DNA of 64,000 bases from Desulfarculus baarsii DSM 2075 (GCF_000143965.1 NC_014365.1:3499501-3563500); one strand, 5' to 3'. Positions 46,029 through 54,731 are shown, counted from the first letter of the stretch. The notes: generated by a model from the letters alone, not told the origin. Made by a program: numbers and translations.

Positions 46029-46335
46029 ACTTATCCTCCTCTTTTTCTTCCTGCCAGGATATGGCGTCCTTGGGGCATTCCTTGACGCAGATGCCGCAGC
46101 CCTTGCAATAATAGCCGTCCCAGTTGTAGTAGCCTTCGGCGTTGGGGTCGGGGCTGAAGGCCATGTCCGGGCACAGGATGTAGCACAGGCCACATTTGAT
46201 GCACTTTTCGCGGTCGGTGACCGGCCGGCGACGGCTGCGCCAATCGCCGGTGTTGAAGCGCTTGGAAGTGCCAGGTTCGACCATGGCGCAACCAAGGGCC
46301 AGGCTCTTCCACGAAACCATTCCTTCGTCGGCCAT
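46006..46335 (-). CDS. porD: 2-oxoacid:ferredoxin oxidoreductase, delta subunit (2x[4Fe-4S])
   Basis: The 109-residue subunit carries two ferredoxin motifs, CIKCGLCYILCPD and CKGCGICVKECPK, for two [4Fe-4S] clusters that pass electrons to external ferredoxin. The N-terminal part (SWKSLALGCAMVEPGTSKRFNTGDWRS) is typical of PorD. It lies 5 bases after porG. Confidence 0.93.
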   Translation of the reverse strand: MADEGMVSWKSLALGCAMVEPGTSKRFNTGDWRSRRRPVTDREKCIKCGLCYILCPDMAFSPDPNAEGYYNWDGYYCKGCGICVKECPKDAISWQEEKEEDKYGPACGA

Positions 46336-46340
46336 TGTCG

Positions 46341-46889
46341 TTACTCCTCGATCACGGTTTCTTCGTAGGCCCGCTTGAGGGCGCGCAGGTTCTTTTCGGC
46401 GATGCGGCCGAAACGCGCGGCCAGCGGTTTCTCGATGGCCTTGAGGTCCACGTGGCCGGCGGCCTTGAGCAGGGCGCCCAGCATGGTGGTGTTGGTGATG
46501 GGCACGCCCAGTTCTTCCTCGGCGATCTTGCTGGCGTCGACGATGGCCGTGCGGCCATTGAATTGACATTCGCCGCGCACGGCCTCGACATTTTTGGCGC
46601 TGTTGACGACCAGCACGCCGTCGGGTTTCAGGCCGGCGTTGACGTTGCCGGTGGCCAGCAGGCTGGGGTCGAGCACGACGACCACGTCGGGCTCGTAGAT
46701 TTTTTCGCGCAGGCGGATCTGCTCGTCGGAGATGCGCAGAAAAGCCTGCAAGGGAGCGCCGCGGCGTTCAGGGCCGAAACTGGGGAAGGCCTGGGCGTAC
46801 TTGCCCTCGGCGATGGCGGCCTGAGCCATCAATTCCGCCGAGGTGACAGCGCCCTGACCTCCCCGGCCATGAAAGCGAACCTCAATCAT
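46341..46889 (-). CDS. porG: 2-oxoacid:ferredoxin oxidoreductase, gamma subunit
   Basis: The 182-residue CoA-domain subunit starts MIEVRFHGRGGQGAVTSAELMAQAA and has PSFGPERRGAPLQAFLRIS, standard for PorG. AAGGAG lies six bases before the ATG. It is first in porG-porD-porA-porB, downstream of a consensus promoter. Confidence 0.93.
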   Translation of the reverse strand: MIEVRFHGRGGQGAVTSAELMAQAAIAEGKYAQAFPSFGPERRGAPLQAFLRISDEQIRLREKIYEPDVVVVLDPSLLATGNVNAGLKPDGVLVVNSAKNVEAVRGECQFNGRTAIVDASKIAEEELGVPITNTTMLGALLKAAGHVDLKAIEKPLAARFGRIAEKNLRALKRAYEETVIEE

Positions 46890-46937
46890 GGGGGACTCCT
46901 TAACGAAGCTGGGTTTTGGTTGTCTGATAAGCGGGAG

Positions 46938-46966
46938 AGTATAGATTGCGTCTCACAAGGTGTCAA
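46938..46966 (-). promoter_or_regulatory. Strong sigma-70 promoter of porGDAB
   Basis: Minus strand: TTGACA (46961-46966), exactly 17 bases, TATACT (46938-46943), 48 bases before the porG ATG. It is the best -35/-10 pair in the window, suggesting high constitutive expression. Confidence 0.75.
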
Positions 46967-46969
46967 GCA

Positions 46970-46999
46970 GTCCGGGGCTCTCCCGGCCGAGCCCCGGAC
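46970..46999 (-). terminator. Hairpin after the BI-1 gene
   Basis: GTCCGGGGCTC (46970-46980), 8-base loop, GAGCCCCGGAC (46989-46999): a perfect 11-bp stem, 19 bases after the BI-1 stop and immediately before the porG -35. There is no T-run, so it may be Rho-assisted or an insulating structure. Confidence 0.5.
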
Positions 47000-47018
47000 C
47001 CAACTCCGAGTAAAACGC

Positions 47019-47744
47019 TTATCGCCTGTCGCCGAACAGCCTCAGCAACATCAAAAACAGGTTGATGAAGTCGAGGTAGAGCTGCAACGCCCCGAAAATG
47101 GCCATCTTGCTGACGGTGACCTCGTTGGCCGCCTCCAGCACCATCGCCCGCAGGCGCTGGGTGTCATAGGCCGTCAAACCAACGAACAACCCCACGCCAA
47201 CCACGCTGATGATCCAGTCCATCATCGGCGACTCGAAGAAAATGTTGACCACCGAGGCGATGATGATGCCGATCAGGCCCATGAACAGGAACGAGCCCCA
47301 GGCCGAAAGGTCTTTTTTGGTCGTCGAGGCCCAGATGCTGGTCACGCCAAAGGTGCCGGCGGTGATCAAAAAGGCCTTGGCCACCGAGGCCCCGGTGAAG
47401 GCCAACATCACAATGCCCAGCGTCACGCCGTTCAAGGCCGCGTAGGCCGTGAACAGGGCCATGGCCGTGGTCGGGCTGAAGCGCCGGATGCCGGCGCTGA
47501 GGGCGATGACCAGGCCGAACTCGCCGATGATCGCCGCCCAGAACATCATTGTCGGGCCGGTCTGGGCGTCGATGAACACGCTCAGCGCCGCATCGGAGTT
47601 CATCACCCACCAGGCCACCACGCCGCTGAGGGCCAGGCCCAGGGTCATCCAATTGTAAACCCGGCGCATGAACGCGCCGATGATCTGGGTCTGACGATCG
47701 CTGATCGCCTCGCCCGCCGGCGAACGCCACGCTGTTTGATCCAT
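47019..47744 (-). CDS. Bax inhibitor-1 / YccA family membrane protein
   Basis: The 241-residue protein has seven predicted transmembrane helices (from WMTLGLALSGVVAWWVM to the C-terminal LQLYLDFINLFLMLLRLFG). The family signature TAYDTQRLRAMV lies between helices 5 and 6 and carries a conserved Asp. Bacterial BI-1 proteins such as YetJ are pH-sensitive calcium leak channels; YccA modulates FtsH. The YLDFINLFLMLLRL end is typical. AAGGAG precedes the ATG. Confidence 0.92.
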   Translation of the reverse strand: MDQTAWRSPAGEAISDRQTQIIGAFMRRVYNWMTLGLALSGVVAWWVMNSDAALSVFIDAQTGPTMMFWAAIIGEFGLVIALSAGIRRFSPTTAMALFTAYAALNGVTLGIVMLAFTGASVAKAFLITAGTFGVTSIWASTTKKDLSAWGSFLFMGLIGIIIASVVNIFFESPMMDWIISVVGVGLFVGLTAYDTQRLRAMVLEAANEVTVSKMAIFGALQLYLDFINLFLMLLRLFGDRR

Positions 47745-47943
47745 ACGGCAAAACTCCTTCTGTCGGGGATCAAGTGCTCCCCGCCGACCGGTCGCGGGGC
47801 CAAACGAACGGCCAGACCACCCCGACCGCCCGACTTGCCGGTCGTGCGCTGGCGGCCGCGGTCATGGCCCGGCATAATAATACTTTGTTATCATGCCCTG
47901 GGCCACTTGCTAAGCTTTTTTTGCGCGCCAAGCGCCTTGGGGC

Positions 47944-47973
47944 TTAACTTTCGCCTGGCCCTTGGTCCATAAT
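47944..47973 (+). promoter_or_regulatory. Possible promoter before the tandem-duplicated genes
   Basis: TTAACT (47944-47949), 18 bases, CATAAT (47968-47973). The 368-base gap 47745-48112 otherwise holds only an AT-rich patch near 47873-47893 and no supportable gene. A transcript from here would have a leader of about 130 bases. Confidence 0.35.
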
Positions 47974-48112
47974 GCGGCTATCTGGCGCGCCAGCGGCGAG
48001 GCCACGGCCCTTCCCCGCGCCAAGCAAAATAGGCCTAAAGTTTCCAGGCCAACACGCCGATAAGCTAGATGAGAAGGTTGCACGACTTGATTTCGTCGAG
48101 GGGGGCGGGGCC

Positions 48113-48793
48113 ATGAGCGTCGGCGGCGTGACAATGAGCCTGATGAACAGCATCTTGCAGAGTTTCGACATCCGAGGCCAGATCGACCAGACCCTGGCCG
48201 AGGGCCTGACCGCAGAGGCCGGCCTGCTGGACGAAACACTCACCGAAACCATCGCCGAGCAGACCGCCGCACTCACATCCAGCGGCCCCGCCGAGCAAAA
48301 CCTCATGGCCGGCAACTTTTTCGACTACGACTACCAGCAGTCGAAATACCTCACGGCCAAGGTGGAGTCGCTGAGCCTCACCTGCAAGATGGAAAGCCTG
48401 CAAAAAAACCGGATCATCTCCATGCTCGATCCCTTTGGCGGCCTCTGCGTCAGCGGCACCTATGGCTCGGGCCTGGGCAAATCCGAGTACGAGGTCGAGG
48501 AGCCCCTGCGCGATAACGCCGATCAGCAGATCATCGAGGACGCCCAGGAAGACTTCGAAAAGCGCCAGGCGGCCGAAGAGGCCCAGGCCCAGGCGGCCGT
48601 GGACGGCGCGGCCCAAGACGCGGCGGTCGAAGCCACGGGCCAGGCAGTCGTCGCCACCGACGCCGAGGTCGCGGCCGACCAACAGAGCGCCGAGCCGCAA
48701 GCCCAGGCCACGACGGAGCCCGCCGCCGACGCCGCGCCGCAAGCCTCCGCCGACGCCGGCGCCGCGCATCCCTCCATCGACGTCATCGTCTGA
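48113..48793 (+). CDS. Unknown protein, first copy of a tandem duplication
   Basis: A 226-residue soluble protein of no family I recognise. Residues 5-80 (GVTMSLMNSILQSFDIRGQ... to FFDYDYQQSKYLT) are helical. The middle (about 82-143) differs from the second copy. Residues 144-226 are Ala/Gln/Glu-rich, probably coiled or disordered, ending HPSIDVIV. There is no N-terminal signal peptide. The acidic-plus-hydrophobic C-terminus (DVIV) resembles the extreme C-terminal motif of some type I secretion substrates, but RTX repeats are absent. GAGGGGGGCGGGG precedes the ATG. Confidence 0.75.
   Translation: MSVGGVTMSLMNSILQSFDIRGQIDQTLAEGLTAEAGLLDETLTETIAEQTAALTSSGPAEQNLMAGNFFDYDYQQSKYLTAKVESLSLTCKMESLQKNRIISMLDPFGGLCVSGTYGSGLGKSEYEVEEPLRDNADQQIIEDAQEDFEKRQAAEEAQAQAAVDGAAQDAAVEATGQAVVATDAEVAADQQSAEPQAQATTEPAADAAPQASADAGAAHPSIDVIV
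48121..48355 (+). repeat. Tandem duplication, N-terminal block (partner 48981-49215)
   Basis: The 235 bases are almost identical to 48981-49215 at a constant offset of 860, with no insertion or deletion. This is far closer than the intervening gene centres, which implies recent duplication or gene conversion. Confidence 0.85.
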
Positions 48794-48795
48794 GG
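48545..48795 (+). repeat. Tandem duplication, C-terminal block (partner 49429-49679)
   Basis: About 250 bases nearly identical to 49429-49679 at a constant offset of 884, extending just past both stop codons. The 24-base change of offset relative to the N-terminal block comes from the longer centre of copy 2. Confidence 0.85.
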
Positions 48796-48975
48796 CAGGC
48801 CAAAGAAACAAGCGCCCAGAGTCTGGCCGAGGATGCGCGCCGCATGCGGGCGTCGCGGAAGTCATCGCCGACCAGGCCACCGAGATAGGCGTCTGCCGAG
48901 CCAAATTGGTCTTGTCGCGCCGATGAATATATGAACAGCGATACAAGACCCTGGCCGGGGCGAGGGGGGTGAGAC

Positions 48976-49677
48976 ATGAGCGGCGGCGTGACAATGAGCC
49001 TGATGAACAGCATCTTGCAGAGTTTCGACATCCGAGGCCAGATCGACCAGACCCTGGCCGAGGGCCTGAACGCCGAGGCCGGCCTGCTGGACGAAGCACT
49101 CACCGAAACCATAGCCGAACAGACCGCCGCACTCACCTCCAGCGGCCCCGCCGAGCAAAACCTCATGGCCGGCAACTTTTTCGACTACGACTACCAGCAG
49201 TCGAAATACCTCACGTCCCAGGTCCAAACCCTGCACGTCGCCAGCCAACTGCAAACCACCCAGCAAAGCCAGGCTTATTGTCTGCTCGAACGCTTCGGCG
49301 GGCTCAAGGCCAGCGGCACGTTCAGCGGCGGCGCCTACGGCCCGGACGAGGCCGGCTCGGGCACGTCCAAAGACGACATCGAAGAGGCCCTGCAAGGCGA
49401 CGTCGATCAACGGATCATCGATGACTCCCAGGAAGACTTCGAACAGCGCCAGGCGGCCGAAGAGGCCCAGGCCCAAGCGGCCGTGGACGGCGCGGCCCAA
49501 GACGCGGCGGTCGAAGCCACGGGCCAGGCAGTCGTCGCCACCGACGCCGAGGTCGCGGCCGACCAGCAGGACGCCGCGCCGCAAGCCCAGGCCACGACGG
49601 AGCCCGCCGCCGACGCCGCGCCGCAAGCCCTCGTCCACGCCAACGCCGCGCATCCCTCCATCGACGTCATCGTCTGA
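48976..49677 (+). CDS. Unknown protein, second copy of a tandem duplication
   Basis: A 233-residue paralogue of the preceding gene. The N-terminal block differs by only two residues over about 75. The middle is distinct (SQVQTLHVASQLQTTQQSQAY... with a Gly-rich ASGTFSGGAYGPDEAGSG) and eight residues longer. The C-terminal Ala/Gln/Glu-rich block is again nearly identical and ends HPSIDVIV. A GAGGGGGGTGAG site precedes the ATG. The 182-base gap before it contains AT-rich TATATGAA (about 48926-48935) that may be an own promoter. Confidence 0.75.
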   Translation: MSGGVTMSLMNSILQSFDIRGQIDQTLAEGLNAEAGLLDEALTETIAEQTAALTSSGPAEQNLMAGNFFDYDYQQSKYLTSQVQTLHVASQLQTTQQSQAYCLLERFGGLKASGTFSGGAYGPDEAGSGTSKDDIEEALQGDVDQRIIDDSQEDFEQRQAAEEAQAQAAVDGAAQDAAVEATGQAVVATDAEVAADQQDAAPQAQATTEPAADAAPQALVHANAAHPSIDVIV

Positions 49678-49779
49678 GGCCACCCCGGCCAAAATTCCGC
49701 GCTATAATAAAAAAATAACCAGCGCCGGCCCGCGCGGGGCCGCCCTTGGCCAGCCAACCACGACCAACGGGGGAAAGCG

Positions 49780-50607
49780 ATGAACATCTCCGACCAACGA
49801 CTCGACGACTTTTTGCAAACCATCGGCCTGGACGAGCCGCCCATGGTCGCGCTGTTTTGCGACGACGAACCAACCGACGGCTTCAGCCCCAAGCCACAGC
49901 TTCTGCCCAGCCGCGAGATGGAGGCCCAGGGCCAGGCCGACTTGGGCCAGGTCTTCGCCAATTTTTCCTGCGCCATGGGCCATATCTGGCGGGCGCGCAA
50001 AAAACGCCTGCCCGCCTGGTTCAGCGCCGAACGGTTTGGCTGTCTGGGCGCGGCCTTCTGGCTGGGCTTTCAAAAGCCCCAGTTGGAGTCGATCATTCAC
50101 TACGTCTCCACCGGGGCCCAGGGCATGGAGAGCGAGCACTACTGCGCCTCGCCCGATGAACTGCGCCGCATCTTCAATTATGTCGACCCCCGGCCCGTGC
50201 CCAGCAAGTATCTGGTCTTCAAGCCCTTCGAACTGCTGAGCGAGGCCGACAAGCCCGTGCTGGTCTGTTTTTTCGCCCGGCCCGAGGCCATGGCCGGCCT
50301 GCACCAGTTGGCCACCTTCGTCAGCAACGACCCGGAGGTGGTGGCTTCGCCCTGGAGCGCCGGCTGCGGCAGCCTGGTGGCCTGGCCCCTGCACTATCTG
50401 GCCAAGGGCCAGGAGCGCGCCGTGCTGGGCGGCTGGGATCCTTCGGCGCGCAAGTTCTACAAGACCGACGAACTGTCGTTTACCGTTTCGCCAGCCATGT
50501 TCGAGGGCATGGTCGAGCTTTACGAACAATCGTTTTTGAAAAAACACGCCTGGCGGGGTTCGCTGCAAAAGATCGCCCGCAGCAAAAAGGCCTGGAACGA
50601 GGCCTGA
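49780..50607 (+). CDS. DUF169 domain protein
   Basis: The 275-residue cytoplasmic protein matches the DUF169 family. It has a CxxG-like GCLGAAFWLGF segment, KYLVFKPFELL, VCFFARPEAMAGLHQLATF and SPWSAGCGSLVAWPL, where conserved cysteines could bind metal. The family is common in anaerobes and methanogens and has no established reaction. GGGGGAAAG precedes the ATG. It lies 102 bases after the duplicated gene. Confidence 0.8.
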   Translation: MNISDQRLDDFLQTIGLDEPPMVALFCDDEPTDGFSPKPQLLPSREMEAQGQADLGQVFANFSCAMGHIWRARKKRLPAWFSAERFGCLGAAFWLGFQKPQLESIIHYVSTGAQGMESEHYCASPDELRRIFNYVDPRPVPSKYLVFKPFELLSEADKPVLVCFFARPEAMAGLHQLATFVSNDPEVVASPWSAGCGSLVAWPLHYLAKGQERAVLGGWDPSARKFYKTDELSFTVSPAMFEGMVELYEQSFLKKHAWRGSLQKIARSKKAWNEA

Positions 50608-50686
50608 GCAAACTTCGGCCCCGGCCGCGCGCGTTTGTGGGCCCTGGCGGCCGGGGCCGGGTCGACGCCCACGCCGGCGCGGCTCC

Positions 50687-51961
50687 TCACGGCCGCCAGA
50701 GCAGCACCCAGCGCTCGAGCGCCCCTTGCCGCCGCAGTTCCTCGGCCCGGGCCAGAGCGGCCTCGCGGCTGGCCAAGGGCCCCAAAAGCACCCGCCACCA
50801 CGGGCCCAGGCCCGCGCCGCCACGCCACTGCTCCAGCAGGCAAGCCTGGCCCAGGGCCCGCCATTGCGCCAGTTGGGCCTGGGCCTGGGCCTCGTCGGGG
50901 TGCGATCCCGCTTGCAGATAATATCCGGTTGGGGTCTGGGCCGCCTCGGCCCGGCCGGCCGGGGGCCTGGCGGCGCTGGTCGGCGTGGGCGCGGGCGCTT
51001 GCCTGGCCGGCGTGGGCTCGGGCGTCGGTTCGGCGGCCGCCAGGCGGCGGCGTTGGGCCGCGTCCAGCTTGGCCAGGCTCTTGGCCAGGTTCTCGGCGCC
51101 GCCGCGTTCGTCGGGGTTCAGCTCCAGGGCCCGGCGCAGGCTTGACACCGCCGAGGCGTGGCGGCCCCTGGCCGCTTGCACCTCCCCCAGGGTCACCCAC
51201 AGCGCGGCCTGATCGGGGGCCAGCTCCACCGCCCGTTTGGCCATGCGTTCGGCCCGGGCCAGATCCTTGCGCTGGTTGGCCAACACCCAGGCCAGGTTGT
51301 TGAGCAGAATCGGGTTGTCGCCGCCCAGGGCCAGGGCCTGGTCGTAGAGTTCGGCGGCCTGGGCCAGGCGGCCCATGGCCAAAAGCGACGAGGCCTTGTC
51401 GCCGATGATGGCCGGGTTGCGCGGGCTGACTTCCAGGGCTTGGTCGAAGTAGGCCACGGCGGCCAGATGGTCGCCGGCCCAGACCCGGCACAGGCCCAGC
51501 AGATGCAAGCACAGGGCCGAATCGGGGTTTAGGTCGAGGTCTTTTAGCAGCAGGCGTTCGGCCTGGGCGTATTGGCCCTGGTCGAACAGGGCCTTGCCCT
51601 CCAGGCGAAAGGCCAGGGTCGTCGGCTGGACCAGGGCCCGGCCCTGGGCCAGGTCGAACGGCGCGCTGACCTGGCCCGGCCCCAGGCCCCGGGCGGCGCG
51701 CAACACGGCCGGGTCGATCTTGGCCCGCTCCAGGCAACTGACCGTCAGGCGCATGCGGCCGCCGCTTTGTTCGACGGCCTGGGCGGCGGCCTTGGCGAAC
51801 GAACGGCCGGCCAGCCGCGCCGGCGTCAGCGGGGCCAGCAGGGCCTGGCTCTCGGCCCAGACCAGGCGCAGGCACAGTTCGCCCTCGGCGGCCACGGCGG
51901 GCCAGCACAGCAGCAAGGCCAGCGCCGCCGGCCCGATGATTTTCATGGCGCGTGGCGACAT
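50687..51961 (-). CDS. Exported TPR protein with C-terminal SPOR domain
   Basis: The 424-residue protein begins with a signal peptide (MKIIGPAALALLLCWPAVAA, cleaved after about residue 25). Residues 25-115 resemble the end of a parvulin-type prolyl isomerase domain (RGLGPGQVSAPFDLAQGRALVQPTT), apparently incomplete. About five TPR repeats follow (for example GQYAQAERLLLKDLDLNPDS, GRLAQAAELYDQALALGGDN), then a Pro/Ala-rich linker and a SPOR domain (GYYLQAGSHPDEAQAQAQLAQW) that would bind denuded septal glycan. Start ATG at 51961, or 51946 if shorter. Likely periplasmic cell-wall role. Confidence 0.8.
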   Translation of the reverse strand: MSPRAMKIIGPAALALLLCWPAVAAEGELCLRLVWAESQALLAPLTPARLAGRSFAKAAAQAVEQSGGRMRLTVSCLERAKIDPAVLRAARGLGPGQVSAPFDLAQGRALVQPTTLAFRLEGKALFDQGQYAQAERLLLKDLDLNPDSALCLHLLGLCRVWAGDHLAAVAYFDQALEVSPRNPAIIGDKASSLLAMGRLAQAAELYDQALALGGDNPILLNNLAWVLANQRKDLARAERMAKRAVELAPDQAALWVTLGEVQAARGRHASAVSSLRRALELNPDERGGAENLAKSLAKLDAAQRRRLAAAEPTPEPTPARQAPAPTPTSAARPPAGRAEAAQTPTGYYLQAGSHPDEAQAQAQLAQWRALGQACLLEQWRGGAGLGPWWRVLLGPLASREAALARAEELRRQGALERWVLLWRP

Positions 51962-52024
51962 GGCCCCGATTATATGCCCCGCGCCCTGGGCCGCCGCCAG
52001 AAAAATCGCCCCTTGGCCGCGCGC

Positions 52025-53254
52025 TCAGGCGCTTTCGGCGACAGGCTCGGCTTGTTCGTCGCGCTCGTGGGGGCACAGGGGCAGTTGCAGGGTGAAGGTG
52101 GCCCCTTGGCCGGACCGGCTTTCGAAGCTCAGGTCGCCGTGATGCTCCAGGGCCACGCGCTTGGCGATGGCCAGGCTCATGCCCACGGCGTCGGCCTTGG
52201 TGCTATAGAATGGATCGAACAGATAAGGCAACTCCTCGGGGTCGACGCCCTTGCCGCTGTCGGTGACGGTGATCAGGGCCAGATCGCCGTTGAGTTGCAG
52301 GCCGATGACCAGCTTGCCGCCGCCGGGCATGGCGTCCAGGGCGTTGGAAAAAAGCATGTCCAGCACCCGTTCGAGCATGGTCTCGTCGATGCGGGCAAAG
52401 GCCGCGCCGGCCTGGCCCACCTCGCCCATGACTTCTAGCTCCACCTTGGACGCGGCGGCCTCCATGCGGAAGTTTTCGGCCTGGGCGGCCAACCAGGGGC
52501 CAAGGTCCACCGGCCGGGGGCGCGGCGCGGGCAGGTCGGCGTAGTCGCGCACCTCGCGGACGATGGTTTCGAGCCTCTCGGTGGCGTCGAGGATGCGGCG
52601 CAGGTATTGGGCATCGCGGCCGTAGGGGTTGACGCTGGTCAGCAGGCGTTTGGCCAGGCCGCCGATACTGGTGATGGGGTTGCGAATCTCGTGGGCCACG
52701 GCCCTGGCCAGGCGGTCGAGACCCTCGGCCTTTTCCTGGGCCAAACGCTGGGAGCGTTGCAGCAGTTCGCTTTCGCTGCGGTGCAGCTTGACCATCTCCG
52801 TCACGTCGCCGACCACCACCAGCACGGCGCTGACCTCTTGCGCGGGGCTGACGCCGTCTTTCATGACGATGGTGGTGACCACCAGATCGCGGACCTGGCC
52901 ATCGGGCCGAAAGTAGCGCACCTGGCGGTTGGCCTGGGTCTGGTCGTCTTGCAGGACGTGGACGACCACTTGGTTGAAGTCGACGTTTTCGGGGTTGTCA
53001 AAAAACAGTTCGGCCCAGCCGGCGCGGGCCAAATGATCCATCTCCACGCCCAAGATCTCGGCGGCGGCCGGGTTGGCCAGGACGATGTCGCCGTCTTCGT
53101 CGATGAGCAACAGCCCGTCGCTGAGCGACTCCAGGATGTGCTCGGCCACCTCGCGCCGGTCCAGCAGCGAGCGCGTCTGGTCGAAATTGATCAGCGTCTT
53201 CTTGCCAGGGTCGCGGCTCACCGCCCACCGTCCTCGCGCGCCGGAAAGTAACAT
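52025..53254 (-). CDS. PAS-domain sensor histidine kinase (soluble, orphan)
   Basis: A roughly 409-residue kinase with no transmembrane segment. A PAS domain (ILESLSDGLLLIDEDGDIVLANPAAAEILG) is followed by the H-box RAVAHEIRNPITSIGGL with the phosphoacceptor His. The HATPase domain has FSNALDAMPGGGK, DSGKGVDPEELPYLFDPFYSTK and GMSLAIAKRVALEHHG. The G2 loop reads ADAVGMSLAI rather than GTGLGL. The start is uncertain (ATG 53254; GTG at 53281 or 53221 possible). No response regulator is adjacent. Confidence 0.9.
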   Translation of the reverse strand: MLLSGARGRWAVSRDPGKKTLINFDQTRSLLDRREVAEHILESLSDGLLLIDEDGDIVLANPAAAEILGVEMDHLARAGWAELFFDNPENVDFNQVVVHVLQDDQTQANRQVRYFRPDGQVRDLVVTTIVMKDGVSPAQEVSAVLVVVGDVTEMVKLHRSESELLQRSQRLAQEKAEGLDRLARAVAHEIRNPITSIGGLAKRLLTSVNPYGRDAQYLRRILDATERLETIVREVRDYADLPAPRPRPVDLGPWLAAQAENFRMEAAASKVELEVMGEVGQAGAAFARIDETMLERVLDMLFSNALDAMPGGGKLVIGLQLNGDLALITVTDSGKGVDPEELPYLFDPFYSTKADAVGMSLAIAKRVALEHHGDLSFESRSGQGATFTLQLPLCPHERDEQAEPVAESA

Positions 53255-53364
53255 CCCTCGCGCCACGCCATTGTCGGCCACGGCGCGGCGGCCCTTCGAT
53301 CCCCTTGCTCCCCTGTTTTCAGATTATGGCATTGGCCCGGCCAGAGCAAGCCCGAGGCGCTTTT

Positions 53365-53766
53365 TCAGCGGGTAAAGCTCACCCGCCGCACGAAAGCGCC
53401 GTCGATGGCCGCCGGCTCGACGCGGCCGCTGATCGGCTCCACCGCCCGGTAGGCGATCATATCGCCCCGGCTGATGGCCGACATCGGCATGATTGCCTTG
53501 AATTTGCGTCCGGCGATATTTTCCAGCACCACCTCGTCGCCGTCCAGGCGAGTGATGCTCTTGATATCGGCCAGAGGCACTTGCTCCTCGCTCTCGTCGT
53601 AGGTCACCGGCAGCGTCTCCACCAACTCGGTGAAGGCGATCACGGCAATGGCCCGGCCCTGATCGGTCTCGATGAGGCCACCCACCGCGCCTGGCTGGGC
53701 CAGCGCCGGCCAAGCCAAGGCCGCGCCGAGCAACAGCGCCGTCAAAACGAGCCGCAAACCTTTCAT
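53365..53766 (-). CDS. Small exported protein, function unknown
   Basis: A 133-residue protein with a signal peptide (MKGLRLVLTALLLGAALAWPALA). The mature domain looks beta-rich (VPLADIKSITRLDGDEVVLENIAGRKFKAIMPMSAISRG). I recognise no family. Its start overlaps the stop of the TPR gene upstream (ATGA), so the two are co-translated. Confidence 0.7.
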   Translation of the reverse strand: MKGLRLVLTALLLGAALAWPALAQPGAVGGLIETDQGRAIAVIAFTELVETLPVTYDESEEQVPLADIKSITRLDGDEVVLENIAGRKFKAIMPMSAISRGDMIAYRAVEPISGRVEPAAIDGAFVRRVSFTR

Positions 53767-54551
53767 CGGGCGAGATCTCCCTGCTCGGTGGCCGCCGCGG
53801 CCGGCTCATCGCCCTGGGCCTGGTCGGTCATGAAACGATTGATGTAGGCCTGGGCCTCGAGCATCGCCGGGTTGAGGGCCAGGGCCCTGTCCATGGCCCG
53901 GCGGGCCAGGTCGGGCCGATGGCCGTCCTCGTGCAGGGCCCGGCCCAGGTTGAACCAGAGGTTTTCGTCGGAGCCGACGATGGTCAGCGCCCGGTGATAA
54001 TGCTCCATGGCCTCGTTGTAGAGCCCCGAGCGCCGCAATTGGATGCCGAACTCGTTGAACAGATGCTTGTGCTGGGGGCTGTAGACGGCCTGGATGTTGG
54101 CCAGACGAAAAAATACGTCGCGGGCCTTTTCGATCTCGCCCTGGGCCATGTAGGTCAGGCCCAGGCCGAAGTTGGCCCGCACCGACTCCTCGTCCAGGCG
54201 CAGGGCGTTTTTGTATTCGTATTCGGCCGAAAGGTATTCCTTGTTGTCGTAGTGCTCGTCGGCCCGGTCGATGATCACCTCGGCCAGACGCTGCTTGCCG
54301 CCCTTGGTCTTGTTCCAATAGCCGGGTTGGTGCATGAAGCGCTGGTGAAACTCCCGCCGCGAGACGATCTCCCACAGGTCGGTGGGCTCGTCGTTGAGGT
54401 CCAGCAACACCACTTTGACCCGGTCTTCGTCCAGGGGGTCGGCCCGCCAATAATTTTCCAGGGCCGTCTTGCGCGAGGTGTCCAGATAACCCACCGTGAC
54501 CTCGGTGCGCTCCAGGTAAACCTCGCCGGCGAATACTTTGGGATAGCTCAC
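53763..54551 (-). CDS. TPR repeat protein
   Basis: A 262-residue soluble protein. The N-terminal third (VTVGYLDTSRKTALENYWRADPLDEDRVKVVLLDLNDE) is of unknown fold. Residues 100-245 contain about four TPR repeats (EYLSAEYEYKNALRLDEESVRANFGLGLTYMAQGEIEKARDVFF; SGLYNEAMEHYHRALTIVGSDE). It starts with GTG at 54551 behind GAGG. It overlaps the small exported protein gene by four bases, suggesting joint function. The region upstream is divergent with the trp leader. Confidence 0.8.
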   Translation of the reverse strand: MSYPKVFAGEVYLERTEVTVGYLDTSRKTALENYWRADPLDEDRVKVVLLDLNDEPTDLWEIVSRREFHQRFMHQPGYWNKTKGGKQRLAEVIIDRADEHYDNKEYLSAEYEYKNALRLDEESVRANFGLGLTYMAQGEIEKARDVFFRLANIQAVYSPQHKHLFNEFGIQLRRSGLYNEAMEHYHRALTIVGSDENLWFNLGRALHEDGHRPDLARRAMDRALALNPAMLEAQAYINRFMTDQAQGDEPAAAATEQGDLAR

Positions 54552-54731
54552 TGACGCCTCGCAGACGATGGCGATTGACCAAAAATATATTGTGTTATTG
54601 ACATGTTGTATGGTCGAGCCTGATCCGGGCTTGCATTACGTATATTTTAGCAGCAAAAAACCGGCCCGGCCGTCGCTTTTTTTCACAGGCGCCGTGACCA
54701 TTGATATTTGCATACTGTATACAAAAAATCA

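Noticed and set aside
46970-46999. Canonical Rho-independent terminator for the BI-1 gene
   Set aside because: The stem is perfect, but there is no T-run on the minus strand. Kept only as a hairpin of moderate confidence.
48121-49680. CRISPR-like or insertion-sequence origin of the direct repeats
   Set aside because: The repeats are two long coding blocks within paralogous genes, with no short regular spacers, no terminal inverted repeats and no transposase.
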